This document shows positions 25,761 through 35,092 of a DNA stretch of 64,000 bases, piece after piece (the first letter of the stretch is position 1; the number at the start of each line of letters is the position of its first letter). Position numbers and translations under genes: made by a program. Origin of the DNA: Alkalihalobacillus bogoriensis ATCC BAA-922 (GTDB taxonomy: Bacteria; Bacillota; Bacilli; Bacillales; Bacillaceae_F); the NCBI RefSeq assembly GCF_000621445.1, contig NZ_JHYI01000018.1, positions 1 to 64,000 of the forward strand, given 5' to 3'. The notes beneath the pieces were generated by a model, which was given only the letters and a program-made list of their open reading frames with translations, was not told the DNA's origin and did no database searches.

Positions 25761-27482
25761 TTATACCTTATATTTTTTAATAATCAACGAAAGCGACGTT
25801 GATAGCTTCGCTAGTTTTGCTCCAATCTCTGTGGTGCTTTCCATTTGTTGCATTTGACCTTCACTAATGGCAAGCATTTCTTCTGCACTTGCTGATGTCT
25901 CTTGTGAAACCGACGATAACACTTCCGCCGATTGTTCTAATTGTGGGAAGACAATCTCAATTTCTTTTAGCTTACTATTCATACTATGAAGATTACGACT
26001 AACTGTTTCAATCTCTTCCATCAATTGGTCAAATGCAGATTTAGAATCATTTGCTACATTTAAATTCTTCTTCATCTTGCTATGTATTTGCTCAAATTCC
26101 TCAGATGCTTCAGCTGTTATCGTTTCCATATTTGCAATTGAGTTTGTAACTTCTTCCATAGCAGATGAGCTTTGTTCCGCGAGTTTCCTAACTTCGTTTG
26201 CAACAACAGCAAATCCCTTTCCTGCATCGCCTGCTCGAGCAGCTTCAATTGTTGCATTGAGTGCGAGCAGTTTTGTTTGTTCCGCAACACCTTGTATTAA
26301 CAAAATAACTTTTGAAATTTGTTGTGAATAGCTTTGGACTTGATTGACTGTTTCAGTTAATCGTTCAAAGTCATATTCAAATGTACAAATCGTCGCGATT
26401 AGTTGTGAAACTTTTTCTTCCCCTTGTACGGCTGAATCATTCATCGTATTTGCACTTGCAAACACCGTGTCCATCTTTTTCATCATCGATTCAATCTTAT
26501 ATTTCATTTCTTTAAAACTTCCAACACTATTTTCTGAGCTTGTTGCCGTTTGTTCTGCACCTTTTGTAACAATGTTAATCGCAGAAATTAATTGCTGACT
26601 CGAAGATAGTGCGTTTTCTGATGAAGACATTAATTCATCACCTGTTTTTTCTAATTGAACCGTTGTATCATTAATTTCGCGAATCATTTCTTGCATTTGA
26701 ATCATCATCGCTGAAAAGCTTTTATGTAAAGATACAAGTTCTGGAACTGTTGTCTTCATACTAAAAGATGCTTGGTCCAAAGTCCCATTTCTCACATCTT
26801 TCATTTTAGTTCGAAGTATCGATAATGGTTTTGTTATCGAGCGAACAAATAAAATAAGGAACAATGAAACTATAATCATACTTCCCAAAGTAATAATAAA
26901 GGAAAATAAAGCCATGTTATAAACTGGGCTTAAATAAGACCGGGTCGATGTAACCATGAGATAAATTCCTTCAATTTCTTTTACCTCTTGAAACGTCATT
27001 GTGTATTTTTCATTTTCTATTGATGTTTGATAAACACCATTTCTTTCTGTTTTTATTCTATTTAACTCTGTTTCTGGAATAACAATGCTAGCGTCTTGAC
27101 TAATTTGAAACGGCCTAATTTCCTTCTCAACTAAATAAAAAAATTCCGTTTCAATTCCATCCTCTTCTAGCTTTTGCTTCTGCCTTCGTACATTACTTTC
27201 TAATTGCTGAATAAAATAATCATGATCACTAACATAGGTGAACTTTAAATTTTCTGCTATAGACTGAAGTAAGTCACCTTCTCGTACGAGTCTGTTTTCC
27301 ATCATCTCAATTGCCATATCCTCTGCTTTTACATAAGAACTAATAGCAACTGTGGCTACAGATAAAACTAATAATGTGACGAATAGTAGAATTAACCTAG
27401 TTCCTACATTTAGCTTTTCGGCAATGTAAAAATAATATCGGGTCAAGCCTGTTTCCTTTTCTTTCCCTCTTTGACTGTCCAT
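25761..27482 (-). CDS. Methyl-accepting chemotaxis protein
   Basis: A 573-residue transmembrane chemoreceptor. A first membrane segment lies at about 28-50 and a second at about 190-215. The extracellular part between them (about 140 residues) is of single-Cache size. A HAMP domain follows ([16 protein letters not shown]), then the signalling coiled coil with the hairpin tip [41 protein letters not shown]. It would signal to CheA/CheW in flagellar chemotaxis. ATG at 27482 follows GGGAGGGG. The receptor is transcribed separately from the second receptor at 28802. Confidence 0.93.
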   Translation of the reverse strand: MDSQRGKEKETGLTRYYFYIAEKLNVGTRLILLFVTLLVLSVATVAISSYVKAEDMAIEMMENRLVREGDLLQSIAENLKFTYVSDHDYFIQQLESNVRRQKQKLEEDGIETEFFYLVEKEIRPFQISQDASIVIPETELNRIKTERNGVYQTSIENEKYTMTFQEVKEIEGIYLMVTSTRSYLSPVYNMALFSFIITLGSMIIVSLFLILFVRSITKPLSILRTKMKDVRNGTLDQASFSMKTTVPELVSLHKSFSAMMIQMQEMIREINDTTVQLEKTGDELMSSSENALSSSQQLISAINIVTKGAEQTATSSENSVGSFKEMKYKIESMMKKMDTVFASANTMNDSAVQGEEKVSQLIATICTFEYDFERLTETVNQVQSYSQQISKVILLIQGVAEQTKLLALNATIEAARAGDAGKGFAVVANEVRKLAEQSSSAMEEVTNSIANMETITAEASEEFEQIHSKMKKNLNVANDSKSAFDQLMEEIETVSRNLHSMNSKLKEIEIVFPQLEQSAEVLSSVSQETSASAEEMLAISEGQMQQMESTTEIGAKLAKLSTSLSLIIKKYKV

Positions 27483-27581
27483 ATTCCCCTCCCAAAATCA
27501 CTGAGACTTTCGTCGGGTTCAATTATACCTTCTCACTGTAAATATTATGTAAATTTAATGTTAATTTTAGAACAATTAAGA

Positions 27582-27680
27582 AAAACGCGGGAGCGTCTTT
27601 TCATTTCATGCGAAGTGCGCAGCCTTCGCTCTTCTAGAATAAGCTTTCAAAGCTTCACTGCCAGACCAAAATTTTTCTTA
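27582..27680. repeat. 45-nt interspersed repeat, copy 3 (long form)
   Basis: Begins AAAAACGCGGGAGCGTCTTTTC, continues through CGAAGTGCGCAGCCTTCGC, then TCTAGAATAAGCTTTCAAAG and CTTCACTGCCAGACC. It shares both the GCG/CGT start and the AAGCTTT palindrome with copy 2 at 10339 but has about 30 extra bases between them. Confidence 0.78.
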
Positions 27681-27691
27681 CCTTTTATAAA

Positions 27692-27720
27692 AGACTGCCT
27701 AGTATACTAAGCAGTCTAAG
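27692..27720 (-). terminator. Terminator of the sugar-binding lipoprotein gene
   Basis: Near-perfect palindrome AGACTGCcTAGTA/TACTAaGCAGTCT followed by TTTT on the minus strand. Confidence 0.85.
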
Positions 27721-27729
27721 AGATAAAAT

Positions 27730-28779
27730 CTATTTATAAATATCTTCTTCCTTAAGATACCCCTCTTTAATGACAGTTTCTTTTACATTATCTTTTGTCA
27801 CTGTAATTGGCTCTAAAAGGATGGATGGTACGCTTACTTTCCCATTTTCAATTGTATGATTCGTTTCAATTTCTTCTTGTTTTGCTATCCTCATGGCCAC
27901 ACTTGCTGCTTGTTCAGCAAGCATATTAATGGATTTATATACGGTCATCGTTTGTGTCCCGTTAACTACTCTTTGCACCGCAGCCAATTCTGCATCTTGA
28001 CCAGAAACAGGCACTTGTCCATCTAAACCTACTTTTGCTAACGCTCGAATAACACCGCCTGCTGTTCCATCATTAGCAGCAATGACCGCATCAATTTGAT
28101 TACCATTCCTTCGTAAAGTCTCATCCATATTTTCTTCTGCTACCGCAGGGTTCCAACCATCAGTATACCCATCAGAAACTAGTGTAATGTCCCCTTTTTC
28201 TATTAGTGGTTGTAACACTTTCATAGCTCCAGCTCTAAACAATACCGCATTATTATCAGATTCTGCTCCCCCTACATACGCAAACTCACCAGAGGAGACA
28301 TGATTTAAAATTTCTGTCGCTTGTAGTTCCCCCACTTTTTCATTATCAAAAGAAATATAATAATCTAAATCAGCATTACGGATTAAGCGATCATACGAAA
28401 CAACCTTCACATTTCTTTCGTGTGCCATTTCAACGATTATTGCTGACGATTCAGCATCTTGAGGGACGACAACTAAAACATCCACCCCTTCTTCAAGTAA
28501 CAGCTCTGCCTGTGAAATTTGAACTTCACTACTTCCGTTTGCAGCAAGAGTTTTCACTCGTCCTCCTAGTTTCTCAACCTCACTCTCAAACAATTCCTTA
28601 TCGTTATACCATCGCTCATCTTGAAGTGTATCTAGTAAAAATCCTATATAAATATCCTCTTGGTTCGATATTAATTTATTCTGATTTTCGCTAATCGACA
28701 ATTGTTCTGTTTGTGAGCACCCTGTTACAAACAAGAAAGCAATGACCAATAACATTTTATATTTCATCGATATACCCAT
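27730..28779 (-). CDS. Sugar-binding lipoprotein (xylose/ribose type), chemoreceptor partner
   Basis: A 349-residue periplasmic-binding-type protein (family Peripla_BP_4). The lipoprotein signal ends at VTGC. Family traits are IGFLLDTLQDERWYNDKELFE, GVDVLVVVPQDAESSAIIVEMA, VKVVSYDRLIRNADLDYYISFDNEKVG and DAVIAANDGTAGGVIRALA, closest to XylF/ChvE-like proteins. No sugar ABC permease or ATPase adjoins it. Instead it lies 22 bases after a chemoreceptor gene on the same strand, so it may feed ligand information to that receptor rather than to a transporter. Start ATG at 28779 follows AAAGGAGG. Confidence 0.88.
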   Translation of the reverse strand: MGISMKYKMLLVIAFLFVTGCSQTEQLSISENQNKLISNQEDIYIGFLLDTLQDERWYNDKELFESEVEKLGGRVKTLAANGSSEVQISQAELLLEEGVDVLVVVPQDAESSAIIVEMAHERNVKVVSYDRLIRNADLDYYISFDNEKVGELQATEILNHVSSGEFAYVGGAESDNNAVLFRAGAMKVLQPLIEKGDITLVSDGYTDGWNPAVAEENMDETLRRNGNQIDAVIAANDGTAGGVIRALAKVGLDGQVPVSGQDAELAAVQRVVNGTQTMTVYKSINMLAEQAASVAMRIAKQEEIETNHTIENGKVSVPSILLEPITVTKDNVKETVIKEGYLKEEDIYK

Positions 28780-28801
28780 GAGATTTCCTCCTTTCATTCT
28801 T

Positions 28802-30505
28802 TTATAAACGAAATCGTTTTATTAATAAATTCATTTGCTCTACTCGTGAAGATAATGCTTTTGCACTTTTTGAAATTGTATCGACCGACTGACTTTGTTC
28901 TATTACAGAAGCTGCGATTTCTTCTGCTCCTGCTGCCGATTCCTCTGAAATAGCAGCAATATTTTCAACGGATTCATTAATAGTCTGACTTGATGTTTCT
29001 ACTTTTTTGAACACAAATGACACTTCATTGATTTTATCTGACATCTCTTCTACTTTCACTTTAATGTTTGTGAATTCCTTACCTGTTTCTTTTATCATCA
29101 GTGTTCCTTTATTAACCTCTTCGTACCCATGCTGAAGCTCATCGGCCATCGTTGTCGTTTCTTCTTTAATTGAATAAACAATTCCAGCAATATTTTCAAC
29201 AGAATGTGTTACTTCTTCTGCAAGCTTGCGAACTTCTGTTGCAACAACAGCGAACCCTTTTCCTGCTTCACCTGCTCTTGCTGCTTCAATTGATGCATTT
29301 AACGCTAATAAATTTGTTTGCTCCGCAATCGATTTAATTACATGGACGATTTCAGTAATTGACTGTGTTTTTCCTTCTAAACTTTTTACTTTCAAGACAG
29401 ATGATTCCATCACTTCATTCACAAGACCAATCTGTCCTAATGAATCTTTCATTTGTTTATCACCTTGAGCAGACACTTGTAACACTTCTTTTGAAAAGAC
29501 AACTAGTTTTTCACTATGTTCTCCAACTAATCGAATGTCCTCACTAAAGTCTTGAGTATTTTCCGATATCTTAGCCGCACTGTCAGCTTGTGTTGTTGAG
29601 CCTTTTGCCATTTCTTCAATCGTAGTCGCAACCTGTTCACTCCCAATCTTCACTTCATCTGCAGAATGAAGCAAAGTTTTACTTTGGACATCCACTTCAC
29701 TTGATAAGGTTGAAACTTCTGATATCATATCTCGTAAGTTTGTCCCCATTACATTTATAGAATGTGAAAGTTGTCCAATCTCGTCTTTTCCAACATACGC
29801 TAATTCTTCATTATTTAACTGCCCTGAAGCAATCTCTTTACTTCGATTAACAATGAATTGAAGGTTATTTTTAATACCACGACTAATCCAAATTAAAAAG
29901 CCAGCGGATACTACGATCGAAATTGTAGTTGAGAAAATTAATATAATAATAATCGTTCTTAAATCATTTTGGGCAGATTGTATGGCAGATTGATTAAACG
30001 TTGTTGCTGCGATTCGTAATTCATCTCCGAGAAGTGCTGTCTCGGTTTTTAATGCATTCACTTCCGCTTGAATTTTTTGAAATTCAGCAGTATTAATTTG
30101 CTGAACATTTGGTACTACGATGCTAAAGAAATATTGATCAAGTTCATGATTATTTTCAATCATTTGATTAAATGTCGTCACTTGCTCTTCAGGCAAATGT
30201 TGTTGTAACTGTTTTGCAACAACAACGAATTGCTTGCTATATTCTAAATACTCATGTAGTTTCTCTTCCTCTGCTAAAAGTAAATATTCGGGTATTAATG
30301 TGTATTTCTCATGATACAAAGCAATTATGTCACTTGCATGCACAGCAACTTCACTTTTCACTAACGTTTTTTCCATTTCTTTATTTGTATTATTTAAGAA
30401 CAAATACGTTATAACAATAGACATAAGAAACGTACTTGCCATGATTGCAAATACAATAAAGTATTTTCCCCCAATACTTATATTTGACCATTTCTCTTTT
30501 ATCAC
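28802..30505 (-). CDS. Methyl-accepting chemotaxis protein with four-helix sensor domain
   Basis: A 567-residue chemoreceptor. Membrane segments lie near residues 15-40 and 185-207, and the helical region between them ([25 protein letters not shown] to [17 protein letters not shown]) looks like a 4HB_MCP sensor. HAMP follows ([16 protein letters not shown]), then the signalling domain with [40 protein letters not shown]. The start is a GTG at 30505 behind GGAGGG. It is the first gene of a two-gene unit with the sugar-binding lipoprotein, a layout that suggests binding-protein-mediated sensing. Confidence 0.92.
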   Translation of the reverse strand: MIKEKWSNISIGGKYFIVFAIMASTFLMSIVITYLFLNNTNKEMEKTLVKSEVAVHASDIIALYHEKYTLIPEYLLLAEEEKLHEYLEYSKQFVVVAKQLQQHLPEEQVTTFNQMIENNHELDQYFFSIVVPNVQQINTAEFQKIQAEVNALKTETALLGDELRIAATTFNQSAIQSAQNDLRTIIIILIFSTTISIVVSAGFLIWISRGIKNNLQFIVNRSKEIASGQLNNEELAYVGKDEIGQLSHSINVMGTNLRDMISEVSTLSSEVDVQSKTLLHSADEVKIGSEQVATTIEEMAKGSTTQADSAAKISENTQDFSEDIRLVGEHSEKLVVFSKEVLQVSAQGDKQMKDSLGQIGLVNEVMESSVLKVKSLEGKTQSITEIVHVIKSIAEQTNLLALNASIEAARAGEAGKGFAVVATEVRKLAEEVTHSVENIAGIVYSIKEETTTMADELQHGYEEVNKGTLMIKETGKEFTNIKVKVEEMSDKINEVSFVFKKVETSSQTINESVENIAAISEESAAGAEEIAASVIEQSQSVDTISKSAKALSSRVEQMNLLIKRFRL

Positions 30506-30608
30506 TGATGTTCCCTCCACAACGCTTTATATTCTTGTGATGATTCTATATATATATATCGGTTTAAGTCGGAAACTTTTCAATGTAAACCTTCTTCAAA
30601 TCTCATTT

Positions 30609-30793
30609 TTGCGGTCAGAGCAGCCGTTATGTGTGAACATGATACGGGTTTCGGTTTTTTACCGGCCACAGGAGCGCTTATTCACGCAAAAGCAACTCTA
30701 TTCCTAGCCTTATATTATGATTAAGTGCTCCTGTGGCCACCAACGTTCCAAAACGCTAGCAATGTTCACAGATAACGGTTTTCATGGCCGCTT
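30609..30793. repeat. Divergent 185-bp quad-hairpin element, copy F
   Basis: Units start at 30609, 30660, 30722 and 30773, again offsets 0, 51, 113 and 164, total 185. The sequence differs from the other copies: unit 2 reads CGGCCACAGGAGCGCTTA and unit 3 is its complement TAAGTGCTCCTGTGGCC, so pairing is kept though bases have changed. GTTATGTGTGAACAT in the left spacer matches ATGTTCACAGATAAC on the right. It fills the gap between the chemoreceptor start and the mutT-like gene; no ORF in it is credible. Confidence 0.85.
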
Positions 30794-30810
30794 AATTACC
30801 GTAAACAACA

Positions 30811-30840
30811 AAAAAACAGAGAATTTAATCTCTGTTTTTT
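30811..30840 (-). terminator. Terminator of the Nudix gene
   Basis: Perfect stem AAAAAACAGAGA/TCTCTGTTTTTT with a six-base loop, overlapping the end of the coding region. Confidence 0.9.
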
Positions 30841-31244
30841 GACTTTTGGATTTTATGTATAGCAGGAATATCAGCGGGTGCCCAGTCTAATGTATGGAGT
30901 TCTTCTTTTTGTAACCACCGAAATTCAATATGTTCTGTTATAGTAGGATGACCAGCTACTAGTTGACAATAAAAGGTTGTGAGATGAACAATGCCGAAAT
31001 CATATTCATACACCGTATACTCAATTTGTTCACCGACTTCAATTTGACATTGAAGTTCCTCTTCTATTTCACGTTGTAGAGCTTGTTTTGGACTCTCTCC
31101 TTTTTCTATTTTCCCACCTGGAAACTCCCATTTTAACGGTAACACTTTTGAATGTCCTCGCTGTGCACATAATATCGTACCTTCATGTACAATAACAGCA
31201 CCAACTACGTGAATTTCTTTTTTCATTTCCTTGTTTTGAACCAT
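30825..31244 (-). CDS. Nudix hydrolase (MutT-like)
   Basis: A 139-residue Nudix protein. The Nudix box reads GGKIEKGESPKQALQREIEEEL (GX5EX7REUXEE pattern) with the metal-binding glutamates. The start KKEIHVVGAVIVHEGTILCAQRG and the C-terminal FRWLQKEELHTLDWAPADIP are typical of MutT/CTP pyrophosphohydrolase types that clean up oxidised or damaged nucleotides. ATG at 31244 lies one base after the stop of the upstream gene and lacks its own good ribosome site, so translation is probably coupled. Confidence 0.9.
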   Translation of the reverse strand: MVQNKEMKKEIHVVGAVIVHEGTILCAQRGHSKVLPLKWEFPGGKIEKGESPKQALQREIEEELQCQIEVGEQIEYTVYEYDFGIVHLTTFYCQLVAGHPTITEHIEFRWLQKEELHTLDWAPADIPAIHKIQKSKNRD

Positions 31245-31245
31245 T

Positions 31246-31602
31246 TTATTTTACAAACCAAACATGTTTTATTTTATCATCGATTATTTCGTACATTGCG
31301 ACCGCATATAATTCGACACCATTTTCTCTTCCTGTTACAAATTCATGATCTATAACAATATTTCCTTTGACAACTCGGTTTAAAAGTTCTGCATGATTAT
31401 TTGGGTTATCATTAAATAACTGTGTGTAACGTTCCCGCATTCCTTCTTTTCCTTTATACATCACATGTTGTGACGGAAACTCCATAACAACAACATCATC
31501 TGCATAGACATGTAAAAATCGTTCAATATCTCCTACGTTATAGGCATCAAGTTGTTCCTGAGCTAATTCTGTCGCTTTTTTTTCATTGTTCATTTTCAAC
31601 AT
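31246..31602 (-). CDS. SnoaL/NTF2-like protein
   Basis: A 118-residue protein of the SnoaL-like cone fold. AQEQLDAYNVGDIERFLHVYADDVVVMEFPSQHVMYKGKEGMRERYTQLF is the family opening, and the tail has EFVTGRENGVELYAVAMYEI. Members are isomerases, cyclases or binding proteins for small hydrophobic compounds; this one has no assigned role. ATG at 31600-31602 follows GAAGGGATGA. It is translationally linked to the Nudix gene. Confidence 0.82.
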   Translation of the reverse strand: MLKMNNEKKATELAQEQLDAYNVGDIERFLHVYADDVVVMEFPSQHVMYKGKEGMRERYTQLFNDNPNNHAELLNRVVKGNIVIDHEFVTGRENGVELYAVAMYEIIDDKIKHVWFVK

Positions 31603-31683
31603 TCATCCCTTCTAACTTCCTAGGTACCAATTATAGCATGTTGCTTTCCTAACTATTTACTCCTGCACTTGGTTTCAAATTCC

Positions 31684-32742
31684 CTACTTCACTTGTTTTT
31701 CTATCACTTCTACCTTAATTTCGCGATGCTTCATATGTAAAAGCAAATCATCAAGTGTGACAAGTTCATACGGGAACAATACTCCACTCTCCTTTTTCGT
31801 GAGTAATTGTTTCGCAATCGCCACTGCAACACTCGCTGTTATACCATAATCAGAATCTGCTGTAATGGTACATGTTTTCTTATGTACTTTTCCTCTTATT
31901 TTTCCAATGACTTCAACAGTAAGGGCAACATGTTCCGGTGAAATTCGATGATGAGGGATAAATGCTCCTACATGTTGTTTTTTTATTTTCTTAATCAAAC
32001 CTGTCTTCACTAAAATCGCTAGTAATATAGTAAAAGCCTTTTTATTCCACGCAGTCCAATAATAAACGTTTTCTATCCCTAAACCAGTTTGAAGCCATTT
32101 ACTTTCATCATGGTGAATTAGCCGCACTTCTTGATTTAATGATAGTTTTTGAAAGTCCATTTTCCGTTTCTTTGAAAAGCCTTTAACTTTACGGTGCTCA
32201 CATTCAACCTCTTTACTAATAATCGCTAACATATCGATAATTCCTGTTAAACCAGCTTTCGCATTTGTATTTTGTAACAGTCCTACATGCACTTCAGAAA
32301 TTTCTGAATACTGTTGAATCGTATGATTAACCATTACACCTGATAATCCCGGAAAAAAACCAGCCATAACAACTGTCGGTACCTCTTCTTCTATTGCTGT
32401 TGGATGTAGTTCTTTTACTTGTTGAACAAAGTCATGAAATACTGTGACATCAACTGATGGGATTTTTTGTTTAATACACATTTTCTGTATGAGAGGTTTC
32501 TCTTGTTGAACGGCAACAATGACGATATCTATATGTAAAAGGGCTTTTTCTATAGATAATTCATCGTGAACATCGACATAACGAAATTCGGCAACTTCTC
32601 CATATGTGCTGGCGAGTTTTTCACCACGATTTTTTTTATAATCTCCTATCAATAGTCGAGATGTTGGCATCATCTGTATCACTTCATTACAAATCATTTG
32701 CCCTAGAATACCTGCAGATCCAACAACTAAAATATTTGTCAT
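31684..32742 (-). CDS. Saccharopine dehydrogenase-like NAD(P)-binding protein
   Basis: A 352-residue oxidoreductase-like protein. The N-terminal Rossmann fold begins ILVVGSAGILGQMICNEV, followed by an acidic turn at GDYKKNRGEKLA. The middle part (VVMAGFFPGLSGVMVNHTIQQY) and the C-terminal TCTITADSDYGITASVAVAIAKQLL match saccharopine dehydrogenase-like proteins of unknown substrate. It lies 21 bases downstream of the histidine phosphatase gene and probably shares its transcript. Confidence 0.8.
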   Translation of the reverse strand: MTNILVVGSAGILGQMICNEVIQMMPTSRLLIGDYKKNRGEKLASTYGEVAEFRYVDVHDELSIEKALLHIDIVIVAVQQEKPLIQKMCIKQKIPSVDVTVFHDFVQQVKELHPTAIEEEVPTVVMAGFFPGLSGVMVNHTIQQYSEISEVHVGLLQNTNAKAGLTGIIDMLAIISKEVECEHRKVKGFSKKRKMDFQKLSLNQEVRLIHHDESKWLQTGLGIENVYYWTAWNKKAFTILLAILVKTGLIKKIKKQHVGAFIPHHRISPEHVALTVEVIGKIRGKVHKKTCTITADSDYGITASVAVAIAKQLLTKKESGVLFPYELVTLDDLLLHMKHREIKVEVIEKQVK

Positions 32743-32763
32743 GCTTACCTCCCCGAATAAATA

Positions 32764-33378
32764 TTATTCACGATGCGAGATATCGCCTTCCACTATCATG
32801 TTATAGTCGTTCCCACTAATGGTCATGATCGTTAAACTTGTATCATGAATATATGGTGGTTGCCACAGTTGCTTAAGCGGTAAGTTTTTACACTTCGCTA
32901 GTAATACTTTTATCCATACCGAATGGCTAACAACTAAAACGGTACCTGTTTTGTGGTTTTTAACAACCGATCGCAAAAAAGCATCTACTCTTTTTTCGAT
33001 GTCAAAAAATGTTTCTCCTGTTTCCGTTGTATATAAATGTGGTGTATTCCAAAACGCAAAGTACTCATGAGGAAATTGTTGTTCTAACTGTTCTAGTGTT
33101 TGCCCTTCCCATTCACCTAAATGAATTTCTCGTAAGTTATCATCTTTGAAAATACATATGCTGCGCTGTTGTTTTATGATTTCTGCTGTTTGAAACGCTC
33201 GTTCACTGGGACTTGAATAGATAGCATCGAACTTCGTGTTTTGTAAGCGATTCGCTAACAGTATAGCATTCCGACGCCCTTTTTCTGTTAAGTTCGAGTT
33301 TTTCCATCCTTGTAATCGTTTTTCAATGTTCCATTCTGTTTCACCATGCCTTGTTACATATAGAGTGAGCATTCTCAT
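32764..33378 (-). CDS. Histidine phosphatase (phosphoglycerate mutase-like)
   Basis: A 204-residue histidine phosphatase. TLYVTRHGETEWNIEKRLQGW contains the RHG motif with the phosphorylated His, and REIHLGEWEGQTLEQLEQ and VVSHSVWIKVLL supply the second His. It resembles PhoE/CobC/YhfR-type enzymes that hydrolyse phosphosugars or phosphoserine-like compounds. Two ATGs compete: 33378, only three bases from GGGAGG, and 33372 at better spacing; the protein differs by two residues. Confidence 0.9.
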   Translation of the reverse strand: MRMLTLYVTRHGETEWNIEKRLQGWKNSNLTEKGRRNAILLANRLQNTKFDAIYSSPSERAFQTAEIIKQQRSICIFKDDNLREIHLGEWEGQTLEQLEQQFPHEYFAFWNTPHLYTTETGETFFDIEKRVDAFLRSVVKNHKTGTVLVVSHSVWIKVLLAKCKNLPLKQLWQPPYIHDTSLTIMTISGNDYNMIVEGDISHRE

Positions 33379-33521
33379 TTTCCTCCCTTGCTTCGACTAT
33401 GTTCCATATTATTCTACTATTTTTCGGGAAATAATACCGAAAGAACTTTCAACATTTTGACAGATTTCAAGTTTCCTAGGCAATATTTTTGAACGTAGCT
33501 TTAACTGTACTCAATATTTCT

Positions 33522-33568
33522 TTCTAGAATAAGCTTTCAAAGTATTGCTGCTAGACCAAAATTTTTAT
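33522..33568. repeat. 45-nt interspersed repeat, copy 4
   Basis: TCTAGAATAAGCTTTCAAAG, then TATTGCTGCTAGACCAAAATTTTT. It lies between the start of the phosphatase gene and the terminator of scrB, the same kind of position as the other copies. Confidence 0.8.
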
Positions 33569-33579
33569 ACTCCCTCATT

Positions 33580-33611
33580 AAAAAAAAGACGTGAACCATC
33601 ACGCCTTTTTC
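33580..33611 (-). terminator. Terminator of the sucrose operon
   Basis: GGCGTGA-TGGT-TCACGTC hairpin followed by TTTTTTTT on the minus strand, just after scrB. Confidence 0.85.
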
Positions 33612-33625
33612 TACATTTTTTGTTG

Positions 33626-35092
33626 CTATTCTCTTTGTTTTACGACCAACTTCTTTAACTCCCATTTCCTCAAGTTAAACAACGTCTTACCTGTTGCTCC
33701 AAATCGAACCGAGTCTTCATTTGTTGCTGGATAAAAACGAGCAGTGAACGTTTCTTCCCCCCCATTAATGAAAATTTCAATTGATGATGTATCAAGAAAA
33801 ATGTGTAGTGATTCTAATTTCGGAAGTGCACATTGTCGTTTTTCTGTTACACCATCAACATAACTTTGTCTCTCTAATGTAAATATTTTTTGTTCACTAG
33901 AGTATATCACTCTTGCTGCTGACCCAAAGATAATATCAAACATTCCAGTTTCAACGGCTATTTCGTCTAATTTTAGTTCGAGTGATTTGCCTTTAACTTG
34001 TTCAAACTCAACTCTTTGCTTATCCATTGCCACCTGGTGAGAAACGGCTTCACCTTTTCGTAATTGCTGCAATTCGATTAAAGGAAGTTGCAACAGCTTA
34101 TTGTCTCGGATAGTTAACTCACGAGGCAATGTCATATTGTGTAACCATCCATACTGTATCGTTGGATGCGATTGTTCATCTTGGTCAGGAACACTCATCC
34201 AAGCATACAAAATCCGTCTTCCTTTATCGTCTTCTGTCGTCTGGGGCGCATAGAAATCAAAGCCACGATCTAATTCTTCAAATTCTCCATGTTCATATGT
34301 CCCATTGTTTGAATCAAATCGACCGACCACATACCCCGCTTGATAGACATTTTGATATTTCATTCCTTCTGCTTCTATCCCTTGTGGGGAGAAAACAAAA
34401 ACGTCTTGCCCATCCAACGAAAACAAATCAGGGCATTCAAACATATAGCCGAAATTGGCGAGCTTCCCCGATCCCCCACCAGCAAGAAGGCCTTCGTCGT
34501 TCCAGTCGATTAAATTATCGGATGAAAACAAGACAACAGCTCCTTTTTTATCCGTTGTTTGAGCACCAATCACCATAAAAAACCGACCATCTTGTTCCCA
34601 CACTTTTGGGTCGCGAAAATGAGCTGTATATCCTTTTGGTAGAGTAATAACTGGTCCTTTTTTTTCAAATGAAAGACCATCATTTGAGACCGCAAGACAT
34701 TGGTATGTTTCCCGCTCCCCTTTTTCATTTTTCACATTTCCTGTATAAAATAAATACAGCTGATCGTTATGTTCAATCGCACTTCCAGAATAACAACCGT
34801 CTTTTTCATACGATTCAGAAGGGGTTAGTGCGATTGACTCATGTGTCCATTCCACAAAATCCTTCGTTGTATAATGTCCCCAAAATTTGGCCCCATGTCC
34901 TGTTTTAAATGGCATCCACTGATAAAATAAATGGTAAACTCCTTTAAATTGAATCCAACCATTTGGGTCATTTAGCAATCCTATAGGTGGCATAATATGA
35001 TAATGGAGCCGATACTCATCTTTTTCTACAATCTCTTGACCTTTTTTCACCAGTTCAACTACGTTATTTCGCAATTGCTCATCTTTTGTCAT
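33626..35092 (-). CDS. scrB: Sucrose-6-phosphate hydrolase
   Basis: A 488-residue cytoplasmic GH32 enzyme that splits sucrose-6-phosphate into glucose-6-phosphate and fructose. Catalytic motifs: LNDPNGW near residue 40 with the nucleophile Asp, FRDP with the transition-state Asp, and FECPD with the acid/base Glu. A C-terminal beta-sandwich follows (LHIFLDTSSIEIFINGGEETFTARFYP). It is the last gene of sacT-scrA-scrK-scrB and overlaps scrK by four bases (ATGA). Called sacA in B. subtilis nomenclature. Confidence 0.95.
   Translation of the reverse strand: MTKDEQLRNNVVELVKKGQEIVEKDEYRLHYHIMPPIGLLNDPNGWIQFKGVYHLFYQWMPFKTGHGAKFWGHYTTKDFVEWTHESIALTPSESYEKDGCYSGSAIEHNDQLYLFYTGNVKNEKGERETYQCLAVSNDGLSFEKKGPVITLPKGYTAHFRDPKVWEQDGRFFMVIGAQTTDKKGAVVLFSSDNLIDWNDEGLLAGGGSGKLANFGYMFECPDLFSLDGQDVFVFSPQGIEAEGMKYQNVYQAGYVVGRFDSNNGTYEHGEFEELDRGFDFYAPQTTEDDKGRRILYAWMSVPDQDEQSHPTIQYGWLHNMTLPRELTIRDNKLLQLPLIELQQLRKGEAVSHQVAMDKQRVEFEQVKGKSLELKLDEIAVETGMFDIIFGSAARVIYSSEQKIFTLERQSYVDGVTEKRQCALPKLESLHIFLDTSSIEIFINGGEETFTARFYPATNEDSVRFGATGKTLFNLRKWELKKLVVKQRE

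Noticed and set aside
30327-30707. Plus-strand 126-residue ORF
   Set aside because: It runs antisense through the chemoreceptor start and into the palindromic element F, with no coding signature.
34129-34578. 149-residue plus-strand ORF inside scrB
   Set aside because: It is antisense to a clear GH32 gene, lacks a ribosome site and has codon use typical of a shadow frame.
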